DNA of 64,000 nt from Pseudovibrio japonicus (GCF_014651595.1 NZ_BMXE01000001.1:868001-932000), one strand, 5' to 3'; positions 53,251 through 64,000 are shown, counted from the stretch's first letter. Program-made: numbers and translations. Notes: generated by a model from the sequence alone, not told the origin.

Positions 53251-54653
53251 ACAGAGCGTGGGTTTGGTGCGCCTTGCAGCACATCTGCGCGGACCGGACG
53301 CGGCGGTGAGAACAGGAAGCCCTGTGCGCAGCGAATGTCCATATCAAGAAGCTCAAGAACGGCGCTTTCACTTTCCACATGATCCACGATCAGCTCTATA
53401 CCGTAGCGCTGCAACAAGCTGCCAAAATCAGCAGGGTGGATGTTGCTCTTTGCCAGATCATCTTCATGCTGCAACAGGCGGGACGCATGCAGTTTTGCAA
53501 AGCGGAAGCCACGGTCTGCCAAGGTGCGGAAGTCCATGCGCAGATCGGTGATACGGTCCACCGAGAAGCGGAAGCCAAGCTCCGCGAGTGCTGCCAAACT
53601 TTCATATTCAATCGCGCTCATGACAGCCACATCAGCCTGTGAAAATTCAAAGATCAACAGGTCAGAGTAAGTATCGTTGGCGCGCACAAACTCGAGGAAG
53701 CCGGGAAAGAAGTTCTCGTCCATCAGCGTGCTTGGCGACAGGTTGCAGAACAGACCTGCTTCTCTGTTGCGGGTTGCCAAGCGTTTGAGAATCTGGAGGG
53801 AGCGGAACAGCAGGATATTGTCGATGGCAGGCATCTGGCCAGTGCGGTCGGCTTCCTGCAGAAACTCGATGGGCTCCAGTGAATCGCCATTGGCTTTACG
53901 CAGACGGGTCAGCGCTTCGTAGTAGCGCACGCGGCGCTGTGGCAGTGTCACGATGGGCTGGAGGTAGAGATCCACCCTGCCCGCTTCGATGCTTGAGCGG
54001 ATTTCCTCGGCCAGCGCTGCATTGGGATGGTGCATGCGCGGGGCTGCCGGGCGCTTCATCTCCGGAGCGCGTGGCTGAGTGAATGGTTCCTGAGCATAGG
54101 CCATGGGCTGCTCTGCAGCAGGCGCAAACGCTGGCTCTGGCTGCCGCACACGGCCCGCAGCTGATTCCCTCGCCGCTTGCGGTGCGGACAGGCGCTGTGC
54201 GGGTTGCGGCTGGAGCTTGGCTTGTTGGGCGCGCTGGTCCTCAATGGCAAGGCCCTGATCCTCGATCCGGGTTTCCATGTCGGCCATGGCTTCTGCCATC
54301 TGTTTTACGAGGGAGCCGATGACTTCCACCTCGGCAAACAGCGGATCAATCTCTTCACGGGTCCGGCGCGGGATGTTGTGCTCAACACCGGTGAGACGGC
54401 CTTCCAGATTGCCCACATCATCATCAATGACGGCTATGCGCTCTTCCAGGCGATCGACCGCATCAGACATCGCTGACTTTTCCTGAGAGCGGGTCAACAT
54501 GAAATGGATGAAGATCATGGTGCACATCGCCGTCAAGGAAACGGTGAAGGCTTCACCAACCGGACGCGCAAAAAGATAGACCATTACGGTGCCCAAAGAG
54601 GCAGCAATGGCCGAAATAGAAAACAAAATGGAAATGTTCGCCAAACGCGTCAT
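53232..54653 (-). CDS. TipF-like membrane EAL-domain protein, degenerate
   Basis: The 473-residue protein has two transmembrane helices (residues 8-30 and 33-53), a coiled coil around 60-150, a Pro/Ala-rich linker (150-210) and an EAL domain (215-460). This layout matches Caulobacter TipF, a c-di-GMP-binding factor in flagellar assembly. The EAL motif is retained (EALTR, 246-250) and NLS at 304-306 too. However, the DDFGTG loop is VDRITD (365-370) and the EGVE motif is DHVE (424-427), so hydrolysis of c-di-GMP is unlikely. It may act as a binding effector. No flagellar genes are close by. Confidence 0.75.
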   Translation of the reverse strand: MTRLANISILFSISAIAASLGTVMVYLFARPVGEAFTVSLTAMCTMIFIHFMLTRSQEKSAMSDAVDRLEERIAVIDDDVGNLEGRLTGVEHNIPRRTREEIDPLFAEVEVIGSLVKQMAEAMADMETRIEDQGLAIEDQRAQQAKLQPQPAQRLSAPQAARESAAGRVRQPEPAFAPAAEQPMAYAQEPFTQPRAPEMKRPAAPRMHHPNAALAEEIRSSIEAGRVDLYLQPIVTLPQRRVRYYEALTRLRKANGDSLEPIEFLQEADRTGQMPAIDNILLFRSLQILKRLATRNREAGLFCNLSPSTLMDENFFPGFLEFVRANDTYSDLLIFEFSQADVAVMSAIEYESLAALAELGFRFSVDRITDLRMDFRTLADRGFRFAKLHASRLLQHEDDLAKSNIHPADFGSLLQRYGIELIVDHVESESAVLELLDMDIRCAQGFLFSPPRPVRADVLQGAPNPRSVKREAS

Positions 54654-55033
54654 GTCCTCAAGAGTACCTATTGGTCCGAATCACCAGAAACATACCTGAA
54701 TTTTGCCGCATTTACTGATGGTCTTCGAACCCTATACCCATCATATTTCTAGGGAAAACCCCTGTTGTCCCCGCATGAATGCCTATAAAGGTGCCCATAT
54801 CCTCGATGCGCTGTATTTTTGCGATAGTCCGCTGCAGAAGTTGAACACACAAATCGAACTCCCCCGACATTTTATTAGGCAGAAAAGCTCTTAAACGCGT
54901 TCTGAAGCGGAGAAAATAACTGCATAATGCAATCAAGATTCAAAACGAAAAGAGTTTGTTTACCCTGTTTGCACAAACTCGCAGGTGTCGAAGCACTTCG
55001 GCCTGATGTATTGATTTTTGAGGTTGCCTGCCA
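54654..55033 (+). other. Intergenic region upstream of the sigma54 activator
   Basis: This 380-base gap includes the inverted repeat GAGTTTGT-N13-ACAAACTC at 54952-54980, a possible operator or hairpin near the 5' end of the activator transcript. A smaller CGAAG-CA-CTTCG follows. Nothing coding is supported. Confidence 0.4.
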
Positions 55034-56479
55034 ATGGGATCCCCCAAAACTAACGATAGGTTTTTGAACGCCTGTGTCGTGGACACCAACCGTGCAGAGG
55101 CTCGTAAAACCAGCAATGCTTTGTCAAAGCATGTCACTTGCGGACAACCTGCGCATGTCCTTGCCAGCAAGGATCATGCCGTCGCCTTTTTGCGGCATAC
55201 CTCGATCAATATCATCATTGTCGACCTTGAATGCATAGGCGGCGACGCTGAACTTGCTGATCTTGTTGCTGCTGCTCCGCATGCGGTGATGATCGCGGTC
55301 AGCGCCAAGGGGTCTGTTAGTCGGGCCATGAATGCCATGCGCAATGGCGCACATGACTTTTTGACCAAGCCGTACACCAGCGAGATGTTGTTGGAGAAGC
55401 TTGAATCGCACCTTGGTGTTTTCAAGAAAGCCACGCCATCGCGAACGGCTTCGGCGAAACCTGAGGTTGCTCAGGGCTCAAAGCCTGCAAAGGCCCCTAC
55501 TCAGTTTGAAGGTTTGGTGGGGTCTTCCAGCCGTATGCAGAGCGTTTATGCGCAGATCAACCGGATGGCCACATCCAGCGCACCGGCGTTCATTACCGGA
55601 GAATCGGGCACCGGAAAGGAACTCTGCGCGCAGGCGTTGCACAACAGATCAGCGCGAAAAAATGGTCCTTTTGTTGCAATCAACTGTGGAGCGATTCCCG
55701 CCAATTTGATGGAGTCGGAAATCTTCGGTCACGTCCGTGGTGCGTTCACCGGAGCGGATGAAGCGCGAGCGGGTGCAGCGGAACTTGCCGATGGCGGCAC
55801 TCTGTTTCTTGATGAAATCGGCGAAATGGAACTTTGTCTGCAGAGTAAGCTGCTGCGCTTCCTACAAACGGGCTCGATCCAGCGGGTTGGAGAACACAAG
55901 CAGCGCTCGCTGGACCTGCGCGTAGTTTGTGCCACCAACAGAGATCCAAAGACCGAGATTACCGCTGGCCGCTTCCGTGAGGATTTGTTTTATCGCCTTC
56001 ATGTCCTGCCGATCCGACTACCGGCACTTCGGGAGCGCCGCGAAGACATACCTGCGCTCGCCCAGACCTTCCTTGAGAGGTATGCGGCGGAGGAAAATCG
56101 CAGTTTCAAGCGCTTTTCAACTTATGCGGAAGCACTTTTGTTGCAGCACAGTTGGCCGGGCAATGTGCGCGAACTAGAGAACGTCATTCGTCAACTCGTG
56201 GTCATGAATGACGGAGAGGAAGTGACTGAACTCATGCTCTCCCCATTGCTGCGTGAGCAAACGGTTCCGGTTCTGTCAGACATTACATTTACCGAGAGAG
56301 AAGCAGCGCCTTCGTTGGGCCGCTCAATCGAGCCATTGTGGTTTCAGGAAAAGCAAATCATCGAGACAACACTGGAAACTTTTGACGGGAACATTGCTCT
56401 GGCGGCAGCTGCTCTGGAAATCAGCCCCTCCACGATCTACCGGAAGAAGCAATCCTGGGCTGAACGGGCCAGCGCCTAA
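55034..56479 (+). CDS. Sigma-54-dependent response regulator (NtrC family)
   Basis: The 481-residue protein has an N-terminal receiver (phospho-acceptor Asp64 in IIVDLE, Lys112 in TKPY). It has only one acidic residue where two are usual at the start of the receiver. The AAA+ domain has Walker A GESGTGKE (189-196), the sigma54-contacting GAFTGA loop (236-241) and Walker B LFLDE (257-261). The Fis-type helix-turn-helix is at about 455-475 ([14 protein letters not shown]). No sensor kinase gene lies alongside, so the cognate signal is unknown. The ATG has GAGG upstream. Single gene. Confidence 0.9.
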   Translation: MGSPKTNDRFLNACVVDTNRAEARKTSNALSKHVTCGQPAHVLASKDHAVAFLRHTSINIIIVDLECIGGDAELADLVAAAPHAVMIAVSAKGSVSRAMNAMRNGAHDFLTKPYTSEMLLEKLESHLGVFKKATPSRTASAKPEVAQGSKPAKAPTQFEGLVGSSSRMQSVYAQINRMATSSAPAFITGESGTGKELCAQALHNRSARKNGPFVAINCGAIPANLMESEIFGHVRGAFTGADEARAGAAELADGGTLFLDEIGEMELCLQSKLLRFLQTGSIQRVGEHKQRSLDLRVVCATNRDPKTEITAGRFREDLFYRLHVLPIRLPALRERREDIPALAQTFLERYAAEENRSFKRFSTYAEALLLQHSWPGNVRELENVIRQLVVMNDGEEVTELMLSPLLREQTVPVLSDITFTEREAAPSLGRSIEPLWFQEKQIIETTLETFDGNIALAAAALEISPSTIYRKKQSWAERASA

Positions 56480-56652
56480 TACTCTGCGTGGTAAATACTT
56501 AACCATTGCAAGAGGAATACCTTCACAACACGTCGCTTTACTGCCTCAGAAAATGAGGCAGTATTGTGTCCCTTAGATTTAGCAGCTATACCACCGCCAA
56601 GAATCAGGTGAGTGCCGCGGATGTTATACCCGCAGGCTCTAGGGGGCTAAGA

Positions 56653-57228
56653 ATGCCATTTACAATGAGAGGGATGTCGGCTTCCGCAAGAGCCGCAGCC
56701 TGTTCCATTTTTGCGACTGCTTTATTGGGCGGCGTCGCATCTGCTGAAGATATGCCTGTGCTGAGCGCTGACTTTACAGCTGCACAGACCGCTTCTGCCG
56801 TTGCATGGCAGCAGCAACCACTCGCTTTCACAGCTGCAAAATTCATCGCATTGCCAGCGGACAGCTACGGCTCTTACACGCCATTGGAGGTTGCCGAGTT
56901 CCAAAGTGGTGATCCGCTGACGGTCTACGCCGAGCCGGTTGGCTTCTCCCATAAGGAGATGGGCGACAAGTATGCGATTGATCTGAGTGTTGACTTTGAG
57001 CTGCGCAACACCACCGGTCAGGTGCTGGCATCTCAGGACGGGTTTACTGTACTGCATTCGGAAAGCTTCAATCAGATCCGTGAGTACCAGACCTCCTTGA
57101 GCTTCAATCTGCAGGGGCTGCAAGCTGGTGAGTATGTGCTGAAGGTTCAGTTCAACGACGAGAACTCGGATAAATTGGGTAGCTTCGAGCTTCCGTTTTC
57201 GATGAAAGAGTCTCCTCTTCAAAACTGA
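56653..57228 (+). CDS. Secreted hypothetical protein
   Basis: The 191-residue precursor starts at the ATG at 56653, preceded by AGGGGG six bases upstream. It has a signal peptide ending ATALLGGVASAED. The mature protein is predicted to be mostly beta (VYAEPVGFSHKEMGDKYA, then a C-terminal repeat of hydrophobic strands), with no catalytic motif that I recognise. Upstream frame from 56566 gives no better N terminus. A terminator follows. Function unknown. Confidence 0.65.
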   Translation: MPFTMRGMSASARAAACSIFATALLGGVASAEDMPVLSADFTAAQTASAVAWQQQPLAFTAAKFIALPADSYGSYTPLEVAEFQSGDPLTVYAEPVGFSHKEMGDKYAIDLSVDFELRNTTGQVLASQDGFTVLHSESFNQIREYQTSLSFNLQGLQAGEYVLKVQFNDENSDKLGSFELPFSMKESPLQN

Positions 57229-57255
57229 CCGGGCATGAATTTGCTCTAAAAGATA

Positions 57256-57290
57256 AAAGGCTGGCTTTAATATTAAGGCCAGCTTTTCTT
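57256..57290 (+). terminator. Terminator after the secreted hypothetical
   Basis: GGCTGGCTTTAAT and ATTAAGGCCAGC pair almost fully, followed by TTTTCTT. It separates this gene from groES. Confidence 0.75.
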
Positions 57291-57605
57291 ATGTCTTGGT
57301 ACAGACAAATTATGTGCAGAGAGCACAGGCCGTCCATTTGTCTAATCTGAGTTGAAAGCACCTTCTGGTTCCCCCAATTTCTCGCGGTATTCTACTATTT
57401 TTCGCAGTTCAGAAAATTTTTTTGCCGCTCTCTCCTTGACTAAATCAGAGGGTGAAACTACATCATTTCCCGGTTGTTAGCACTCTGCCTTTGGGAGTGC
57501 TAATGATTGTGGGGCCGTGAGGTTTCACCCACTCTCAAAGTTTTTAACCTTCGCGTCCGGGCGTTGCCTAAAAGGGGCGCTCGCGTATGAGAGGAAGAGC
57601 CTATT
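57291..57605 (+). promoter_or_regulatory. groESL promoter region
   Basis: This 315-base gap ends at groES. Candidate -35 CTTGAC (57435-57440) and -10-like CTACAT (57458-57463), 17 bases apart, could be a heat-shock-type promoter. A CIRCE element lies just after it. GAGGAAG at 57591 onward is the groES ribosome binding site. Confidence 0.4.
57477..57503. promoter_or_regulatory. CIRCE operator for HrcA
   Basis: TTAGCACTC-N9-GAGTGCTAA is a perfect match to the CIRCE consensus, the binding site of the heat-shock repressor HrcA, placed downstream of the presumed promoter and about 100 bases before groES. hrcA is not in this window. Confidence 0.97.
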
Positions 57606-57893
57606 ATGAAGTTTCGTCCGCTACACGACCGTGTTGTCGTTCGCCGTATCGAGTCTGAAGAAAAGACTGCTGGTGGCATCATCATCCCTGACACAGCAAA
57701 AGAAAAGCCTCAGGAAGGTGAAGTTGTTGCTGTTGGCGCAGGCGCACGCAAAGACAACGGTGAGCTGATTGCCATCGACGTTAAAGCTGGTGACCGCGTT
57801 CTGTTCGGCAAATGGTCCGGTACTGAAGTCAAGATCGATGGCGAAGACCTGTTGATCATGAAGGAATCCGACATCATGGGTATCCTGGCTTAA
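57606..57893 (+). CDS. groES: Co-chaperonin GroES
   Basis: The 95-residue protein forms the heptameric lid of GroEL. It begins [14 protein letters not shown] and has the flexible-loop motif [18 protein letters not shown]. Ends [18 protein letters not shown] upstream and groEL 64 bases downstream define a classic operon. Confidence 0.98.
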   Translation: MKFRPLHDRVVVRRIESEEKTAGGIIIPDTAKEKPQEGEVVAVGAGARKDNGELIAIDVKAGDRVLFGKWSGTEVKIDGEDLLIMKESDIMGILA

Positions 57894-57948
57894 TTCCAAG
57901 CCACTGTTGAGACCCTTAGATCCCTTCTGTAATTCAAGAATTAAGTGA

Positions 57949-59610
<1,662 letters not shown>

Positions 59611-59639
59611 GCCAAGCCAACTAACGCTTAAACGAATTA

Positions 59640-59664
59640 GGGCACCTTTTGAGGTGCCCTTTTT
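59640..59664 (+). terminator. Terminator of groESL
   Basis: GGGCACC and GGTGCCC pair around TTTTGA, followed by six T residues. Confidence 0.9.
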
Positions 59665-59733
59665 TGTTGTCTAAACTCGTGCTAAGTAGTTTCCTCTATT
59701 TGTCTTTTTGAGTTTCCAGCCCGTGATTGAGCA

Positions 59734-60417
59734 ATGTACAAAGCCATAGTATTTGACCTTGATGAAACCCTCCTCGACCGAACCAGTTCCTTGAGGGACT
59801 TCTTCCGAGCCCAAGCTATGCGATTGGAACTCAACTATTCTTGTGGCGTTGAGCAGGCACTTCTAAGGTTTTTGGAATTGGATCAACGAGGCCGTGTTTT
59901 GAAAGTTGAGGTCTATCGCCAACTGCTCAAAGAGCTTTTGGCTAGCACAAAGTTCTCAGCTGAAGCACTTGCCTACGATTATGAGAGCCATTTCTGGCGG
60001 CACGCGAAAGCCTTTGATGGTATGGATACTCTGTTTGCCACCATGTCAAAACTGGGCATAAAAACCGGCATCATAACCAACGGCCAGACGCATATTCAGC
60101 TGCGCAGCCTGCTGGCGCTCAATCTGGACCGCATGGTGGACACCTATCTGATTTCCGAGAGTGAGGGATTGCGCAAGCCAGATACCGCTATCTTTCAGCG
60201 TGCTCTGGATCAACTCAGTGTAGAAGCTCAGGAGTGCCTATTTGTTGGCGATAGTCCCGAAGCTGATGTTCTGGGTGCTCAGAAAGCTGGTCTCAAAGCT
60301 GCCTGGTTCGATAATGGGGCTCTACTTTCTGCAGAGACAGAATTTAGGCCAGAGCTCGTGATTCATTCACTCAAAGATCTACAGTGGCATTTGATTGAAG
60401 TCTGCCAATCAGCTTGA
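59734..60417 (+). CDS. HAD family hydrolase
   Basis: The 227-residue protein is a HAD-IA phosphatase. The nucleophile motif is FDLDETLLDR; the second is IITNGQ; the last is VGDSPEADVLGAQKAGL. It resembles the YjjG-type or phosphoglycolate-type nucleotidases in layout, but the substrate cannot be assigned. A four-helix cap is inserted after the first motif. Single gene downstream of groESL. Confidence 0.85.
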   Translation: MYKAIVFDLDETLLDRTSSLRDFFRAQAMRLELNYSCGVEQALLRFLELDQRGRVLKVEVYRQLLKELLASTKFSAEALAYDYESHFWRHAKAFDGMDTLFATMSKLGIKTGIITNGQTHIQLRSLLALNLDRMVDTYLISESEGLRKPDTAIFQRALDQLSVEAQECLFVGDSPEADVLGAQKAGLKAAWFDNGALLSAETEFRPELVIHSLKDLQWHLIEVCQSA

Positions 60418-60529
60418 GTGCATGAAGCAGCCCACCAATTTTGCTGATCACAGGGAAGCTCGGGTTGCCCCTTTTAAAGCGTAGGTTCTTCTGCCATGCT
60501 GCGGCCGCTGGAAATTGGAGGGGTGTTGG

Positions 60530-61192
60530 ATGACAGATCGCGTAGCTTTGGTATTTGGAGCAACCGGGCTTGTCGGCTCGGAAGTCGTGAAACTGCTTGT
60601 TGCGGATGCGTCTTACAGCGAGGTTCATGTGCTTGTGCGCCGGGAGCTTGGTTGGGGCGATGAGAAGCTGCATGTGCACTTGACCGATTTCAGAGACCTT
60701 TCCTCTCTTCAGCTACCAAGCAATGTAACGGATGTCTTTTGCTGTTTGGGAACCACGCAGAAAAAGGCGGGGTCGAAAGAGGCGTTTTACGCGATCGATT
60801 TTCAGCTGACGTTTGATCTGATCCGCATGGCGCGTGAGGCAGGTGCGGAGCAGCTGTTGATGATCTCTTCGATCGGAGCAGCTGCAAACAGTTCCAGTTA
60901 TTATCTGAAAGTCAAAGGTGAGCTTGAAGAGGCTGTTCGCTCCCTTTCCTTCTCCAGCACAAGTATCCTGCGGCCCTCCGTGCTGCTTGGGGAGCGGCCA
61001 GAGCATCGCTTTGCTGAAAGCCTTGCCGGAGCGGTGTTGCCGCGTCTTTCGATTCTGCTGATAGGGGCACTTCGCAAGTACCGCCCTATCGAGGGGAAAG
61101 CTGTTGCGCGGGCACTTGTGGCTTATGCTGATGAGCAGAGGCCAGGATTTCGCGTTCTGGAGAGCCATGAGATTGCAGCGAAAGCTGTCTAA
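60530..61192 (+). CDS. Atypical SDR / NAD(P)-binding oxidoreductase
   Basis: The 220-residue protein has the NAD(P)-binding motif VFGATGLVGSEV at its N terminus and resembles the HTATIP2/NmrA-like group of atypical short-chain dehydrogenases. The catalytic pattern YxxxK is present as YYLKVKGELE, with Ser in LLMISSIGA. Substrate unknown. A TTG at 60515 lies just upstream, but the ATG at 60530 with GGAGGGG six bases away is the likely start. Confidence 0.8.
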   Translation: MTDRVALVFGATGLVGSEVVKLLVADASYSEVHVLVRRELGWGDEKLHVHLTDFRDLSSLQLPSNVTDVFCCLGTTQKKAGSKEAFYAIDFQLTFDLIRMAREAGAEQLLMISSIGAAANSSSYYLKVKGELEEAVRSLSFSSTSILRPSVLLGERPEHRFAESLAGAVLPRLSILLIGALRKYRPIEGKAVARALVAYADEQRPGFRVLESHEIAAKAV

Positions 61193-61742
61193 GGGTATTG
61201 GCGCTCGCACAACAATTGCAGAAAACTTATTCCCCTTGGCAGCAGCGCCTCTATGCTTTTCATATGCCCACGTGACGGGTTGCTGGCGGACCGGCCGTCA
61301 GTGTGTCGTGGGCTGGGTGGGGCTGCCGGAAGAGGTAACGAACCTTTCGGCGGTCCGGTGTGACCGAACTTCAAACGTGACCGCATGGTTTGAGGGGAAG
61401 GGCCCAGGAATATAGGGTATCACGCGGTGGCAAATGCGGGTGTTGTAAGAGGGAAACCTCTTGCCTCAGCCAAGTTTGCCAAGGACGGCGGAACTGTTTT
61501 GGGGCGGAAACGTGCCGGGATAAGCCACTATCCTTCCGGGAAACCGGCTATCGTGCCTTATAGGCAAAAGAGGCGACGTAGTTCACCAAAAGAAAACCCG
61601 GGCAAGGCGACAGCCAATGCCGAAAAAACATATCTAACAAGTAGCGCAGGTGTTGCCTGCTCGCCTTGCTCATCCCGACTTTCGGGAACCCAGCTTCAAC
61701 ACCACATGGCCGTCCATGTGGTGCATTTGGTGCTTGGACGTC
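61193..61742 (+). other. 550-base region without a recognised gene
   Basis: GC-rich and structured, with several inverted repeats, but no supported gene. The open frame at 61427-61891 has no family match and runs into the neighbouring gene. Elements such as CGGAACTGT and GCCACT in order recall cobalamin riboswitch pieces, but the decisive parts are absent. Could be a decayed gene or an undescribed RNA. Confidence 0.35.
61700..61723 (-). terminator. Hairpin downstream of the MFS gene, possible terminator
   Basis: CACCACATGG and CCATGTGGTG are perfect 10-base arms around CCGT, 20 bases after the MFS stop (on the minus strand). No T tract follows, so activity as a terminator is uncertain. Confidence 0.4.
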
Positions 61743-63119
61743 TTAATTGCGAGCCTCTGGTTTTCCGTCATTCTTGTGGAACAGAACGTAGATGTCTTCC
61801 AGTGAGACGTCTTTGGTCTCCGGCGCGCGCCGGATGGCGTAGACGGTTCCGATGCAGCAGCATATGGCGAAGAACAGGAAGATCTCGTTGATGGTGAAGA
61901 GCTCGTTCAGTCTTGGGAAGCCGAAGACCACGATGAATGTGAAAACCCAGTTGACCGTTACTGCAATCACCATTCCCTTGGCCCTCAGATAGTTCGGGAA
62001 TACCTCTGACATGTATACCCATGGCAGAGGCCCCATAGAGAGGGAGTAGGAAACCGCATAAAGGCACAGACCGGCCACCGAAAGAGCGGTGCCAATTTCG
62101 CTTTCCATTAAGAAACCACCGACAATCAGGAACTGGGAGAGCGCGCAGGCGGGCAAACCGTAGACCATCAGTGGGCGGCGGCCAACACGGTCAATCAGAA
62201 ACAGGCTGGCAGCGGCGGCCAGTGCCAGTGCGGAGCCCAGACCAACGGTGGCGGAGAGCCTGCTTGCCTCCTCGGAAAAACCCAGATCGCCGAACAACTC
62301 CGGCGCGTAGAGGATGACCGCATTGATGCCGCTCAGTTGCTGGAAAAGAAAGGTTATGACCGTAAAGCTTGTGATTGGGCGATTTCTAGAATTGATCAGG
62401 TCCAGCCAGCCGCCTTTTTGGTCCGCCACTTCCGCGAGATCCTCTTCAATCCTTTTAACGTTGCCCTTGGCCCAGTCCTGCGGCTGTTTGGGTTCAATCT
62501 TTTTAAAGACTGCTCTGGCTTCGTCCGAGCGGTTGGCCATGACGAGCCAACGGGGGCTTTCTGGTGCACTCCAGATGCCGTAGAGCAAGAGCGCGCCGGG
62601 AATGGCAGAGAGCAGGAACATGAACTGCCAACGGTTGATGGTCTCAGCGCTATAACCAAGATCCAGCGTGATCAGGTTGGTCAGGTAGCCAATCAGAATG
62701 CCGAAGGAAATCATGAACTGGAACGCCCCGAGCAAGCGTCCGCGGATTTTACGGGGTGCTATTTCTGAGACATATTGAGGGCCGGCCATTGAGGACAAGC
62801 CAATTCCCATGCCGATGAGAGAGCGGGCGAACGTAAGCAGGTAAAGGTCATGCGCGATGCCAGATAATCCGGCTCCTGTGATGAACAGCAGGGCGGCGAT
62901 GATGACGGTTACCCGCCTGCCATAGGCATCGCTGAGATAGGCGCTGAGGTACGCGCCGATCAATCCACCGATGGACAGGGAGGCAACCAGCAGGCCGCCC
63001 CAATAGGCAGAAAAGTGAAACTGCGCCTGAATTGGTTCATAAGCGCCAGCGATGACCCCCTCGTTGTAACCGTAGAGCATTCCGCATAGCACCGCGATGC
63101 CTGCCAGAAGGACAATCAT
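61743..63119 (-). CDS. MFS sugar-porter family transporter
   Basis: The 458-residue protein has twelve hydrophobic helices and sugar porter signatures: GRR after helix 2, PESPRWL mid-protein, RVGRRPLMV and the C-terminal PETKDVSLEDI. It probably takes up a sugar or polyol by H+ symport. The N-terminal GYNEG replaces the usual GYDxG. The ATG at 63119 has AAGGA upstream; a TTG at 63125 is not needed. No sugar catabolic gene is nearby. Confidence 0.88.
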   Translation of the reverse strand: MIVLLAGIAVLCGMLYGYNEGVIAGAYEPIQAQFHFSAYWGGLLVASLSIGGLIGAYLSAYLSDAYGRRVTVIIAALLFITGAGLSGIAHDLYLLTFARSLIGMGIGLSSMAGPQYVSEIAPRKIRGRLLGAFQFMISFGILIGYLTNLITLDLGYSAETINRWQFMFLLSAIPGALLLYGIWSAPESPRWLVMANRSDEARAVFKKIEPKQPQDWAKGNVKRIEEDLAEVADQKGGWLDLINSRNRPITSFTVITFLFQQLSGINAVILYAPELFGDLGFSEEASRLSATVGLGSALALAAAASLFLIDRVGRRPLMVYGLPACALSQFLIVGGFLMESEIGTALSVAGLCLYAVSYSLSMGPLPWVYMSEVFPNYLRAKGMVIAVTVNWVFTFIVVFGFPRLNELFTINEIFLFFAICCCIGTVYAIRRAPETKDVSLEDIYVLFHKNDGKPEARN

Positions 63120-63412
63120 GCGCAATCCTTTCTAGACCTGAAGAAAAGTATAGGCGCAGGGCTCTAACCAACCAGAGGACACACCACTTTGAATTGAAGT
63201 GTTTTTAAAAAGACCCCACTAACGGTTCGCCACCTTCCAGAAAGGTCTCATACCTGTTTCCAGTCATTTCAACGGGATGGGGGCCGTGCGCTATGCTTGT
63301 TGGAAATTACTGCTCTAAGCTTTGCGAGGGCTTATCCTTCAACTAAGCTTTCCAGCTATACTTATGCGCAGGGTATTTTGCAGCGCGCGCCCTTTATCAC
63401 TCAGGACTTACT

Positions 63413-63883
63413 ATGATTGTTCTTCAGGACTTCCCCGCAGACCGCTTTGACGAGTTTCAGGCAGTTTCCATCTCTGAATATGCTCTGGATCTGGTGGCAA
63501 ATCGCAGGATGGATGAGCAGGTTGCGCGCAGATTGGCCAGTGAGGGTTTGTCAAAGGCCTTTCCTGAGGGGAAAAGTACTGAACAGAACAAGCTGCTCAG
63601 CATCGTAAACAAGACTGAGGCTGGCGACATAGCTATCGGTTCTTTGTGGTACGCGCTTCACGATGACGGCTCCGCCTTCATCATGGACTTCATGGTGTAT
63701 GCGGACCATCGCGGAAAGGGATATGCGTCCAAGGCGCTTGAGGCGTTGAAAAGCACGCTCAAAGCAGAGGGACTGACGCGCGTTGGCCTTCGCGTTGCCC
63801 CTGACAATCACGCGGCCATCCGTGCCTACGACAAAGCTGGCTTTAACGTCACTGGCTGGAACATGTCTGCGGATCTGTTGTAG
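63413..63883 (+). CDS. GNAT family N-acetyltransferase
   Basis: The 156-residue protein has the acetyl-CoA pyrophosphate loop HRGKGYASKAL and the C-terminal RVAPDNHAAIRAYDKAGFNVTG, both typical of GNAT enzymes. The substrate is unknown. The ATG at 63413 is the first plausible start. Another gene begins 34 bases downstream. Confidence 0.88.
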   Translation: MIVLQDFPADRFDEFQAVSISEYALDLVANRRMDEQVARRLASEGLSKAFPEGKSTEQNKLLSIVNKTEAGDIAIGSLWYALHDDGSAFIMDFMVYADHRGKGYASKALEALKSTLKAEGLTRVGLRVAPDNHAAIRAYDKAGFNVTGWNMSADLL

Positions 63884-63917
63884 GAGCGGACTAAAGCTTG
63901 ATACTAGGATATATTTA

Positions 63918-64000
63918 ATGAGTGTTACCCATCTACGCCCTGAGCGTTTTGCTATTTCAGAGCTGAGTGAGAAGCCCCAGTTTTTGGAGACTGCCGCTGA
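63918..64000 (+). CDS. Partial CDS at the right edge
   Basis: Only the first 27 codons are in the window: MSVTHLRPERFAISELSEKP and onward, open to the edge. An AGGA lies upstream. The start resembles some GNAT proteins, but too little is visible for a family. Confidence 0.4.
   Translation, partial: MSVTHLRPERFAISELSEKPQFLETAA

Noticed and set aside
61450-61545. Cobalamin riboswitch
   Set aside because: A few motifs occur in the right order, but the B12 box and the GGTGAAAATCC part are missing, and no rightward target gene follows.
61427-61891. 154-codon open frame in the unexplained gap
   Set aside because: No family pattern or ribosome binding site, composition is odd, and it runs into the conserved MFS gene on the other strand.

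Overview
The window looks like a chromosomal stretch of an alphaproteobacterium of the Hyphomicrobiales/Rhizobiales type, perhaps a marine Pseudovibrio-like organism. This is an inference from gene content and order: an Omp2/Porin_2-type porin, families largely restricted to alphaproteobacteria (DUF2093, DUF4170, DUF6101, IalB, TIGR01459 HAD), a TipF-like EAL protein, a CIRCE-controlled groESL operon, and an intergenic palindrome of a kind common in Rhizobiales. I see no rRNA or tRNA gene, insertion sequence, prophage or CRISPR array. Most of the window is vertically inherited core genome.

Layout. 1-9.4 kb: end of an IalB-like gene, DinB, tldD, a transglutaminase-like protein, two tandem Kef-type antiporters, and a metal-sensor-like MerR regulator followed by a MATE exporter. 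9.5-17.7 kb: DUF2093, then a leftward run pmbA-cysQ-DUF4170-DUF374-waaA-lpxK (lipid A/Kdo envelope synthesis), DUF6101, ubiA and a GNAT. 17.8-25.4 kb: purD, a LuxR-type regulator divergent from a patatin phospholipase, fdhD with a molybdopterin oxidoreductase, and a methyltransferase. 25.4-31.7 kb: a Cds1-like PLP enzyme, AraC regulator, EamA exporter, two Sel1-repeat proteins and tadA. 32-39 kb: an RluB-type pseudouridine synthase with a long repetitive tail, rsmD, a porin and mutL. 39-45.5 kb: a HAD protein, cheY-cheZ, a MaoC hydratase, ribF and two tandem EamA transporters. 45.5-57.2 kb: ileS-lspA-lipoprotein-M16 pair, the TipF-like protein, a sigma54 activator and a secreted hypothetical. 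57.2-64 kb: groES-groEL, HAD, SDR, a sugar-porter MFS protein, and GNATs.

How genes work together. lpxK, waaA and DUF374 build lipid A-Kdo. TldD and PmbA (TldE) form one protease although their genes are 12 kb apart. FdhD matures the adjacent molybdoenzyme. CheY and CheZ form a phosphorylation/dephosphorylation pair. The M16 proteins form an active/inactive heterodimer. LspA processes lipoproteins such as the one encoded next to it.

The most interesting signal is upstream of ileS. A short reading frame carries two adjacent Ile codons, followed by a hairpin, a possible antiterminator and a terminator-like hairpin with a T tract. Together these fit a ribosome-mediated attenuator controlling isoleucyl-tRNA synthetase. 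Other points worth a second look are a FdhF/YdeP-type oxidoreductase lacking two family cysteines, a degenerate EAL domain, a minus-strand terminator stranded downstream of luxR, and an unexplained 550-base gap at 61.2-61.7 kb.
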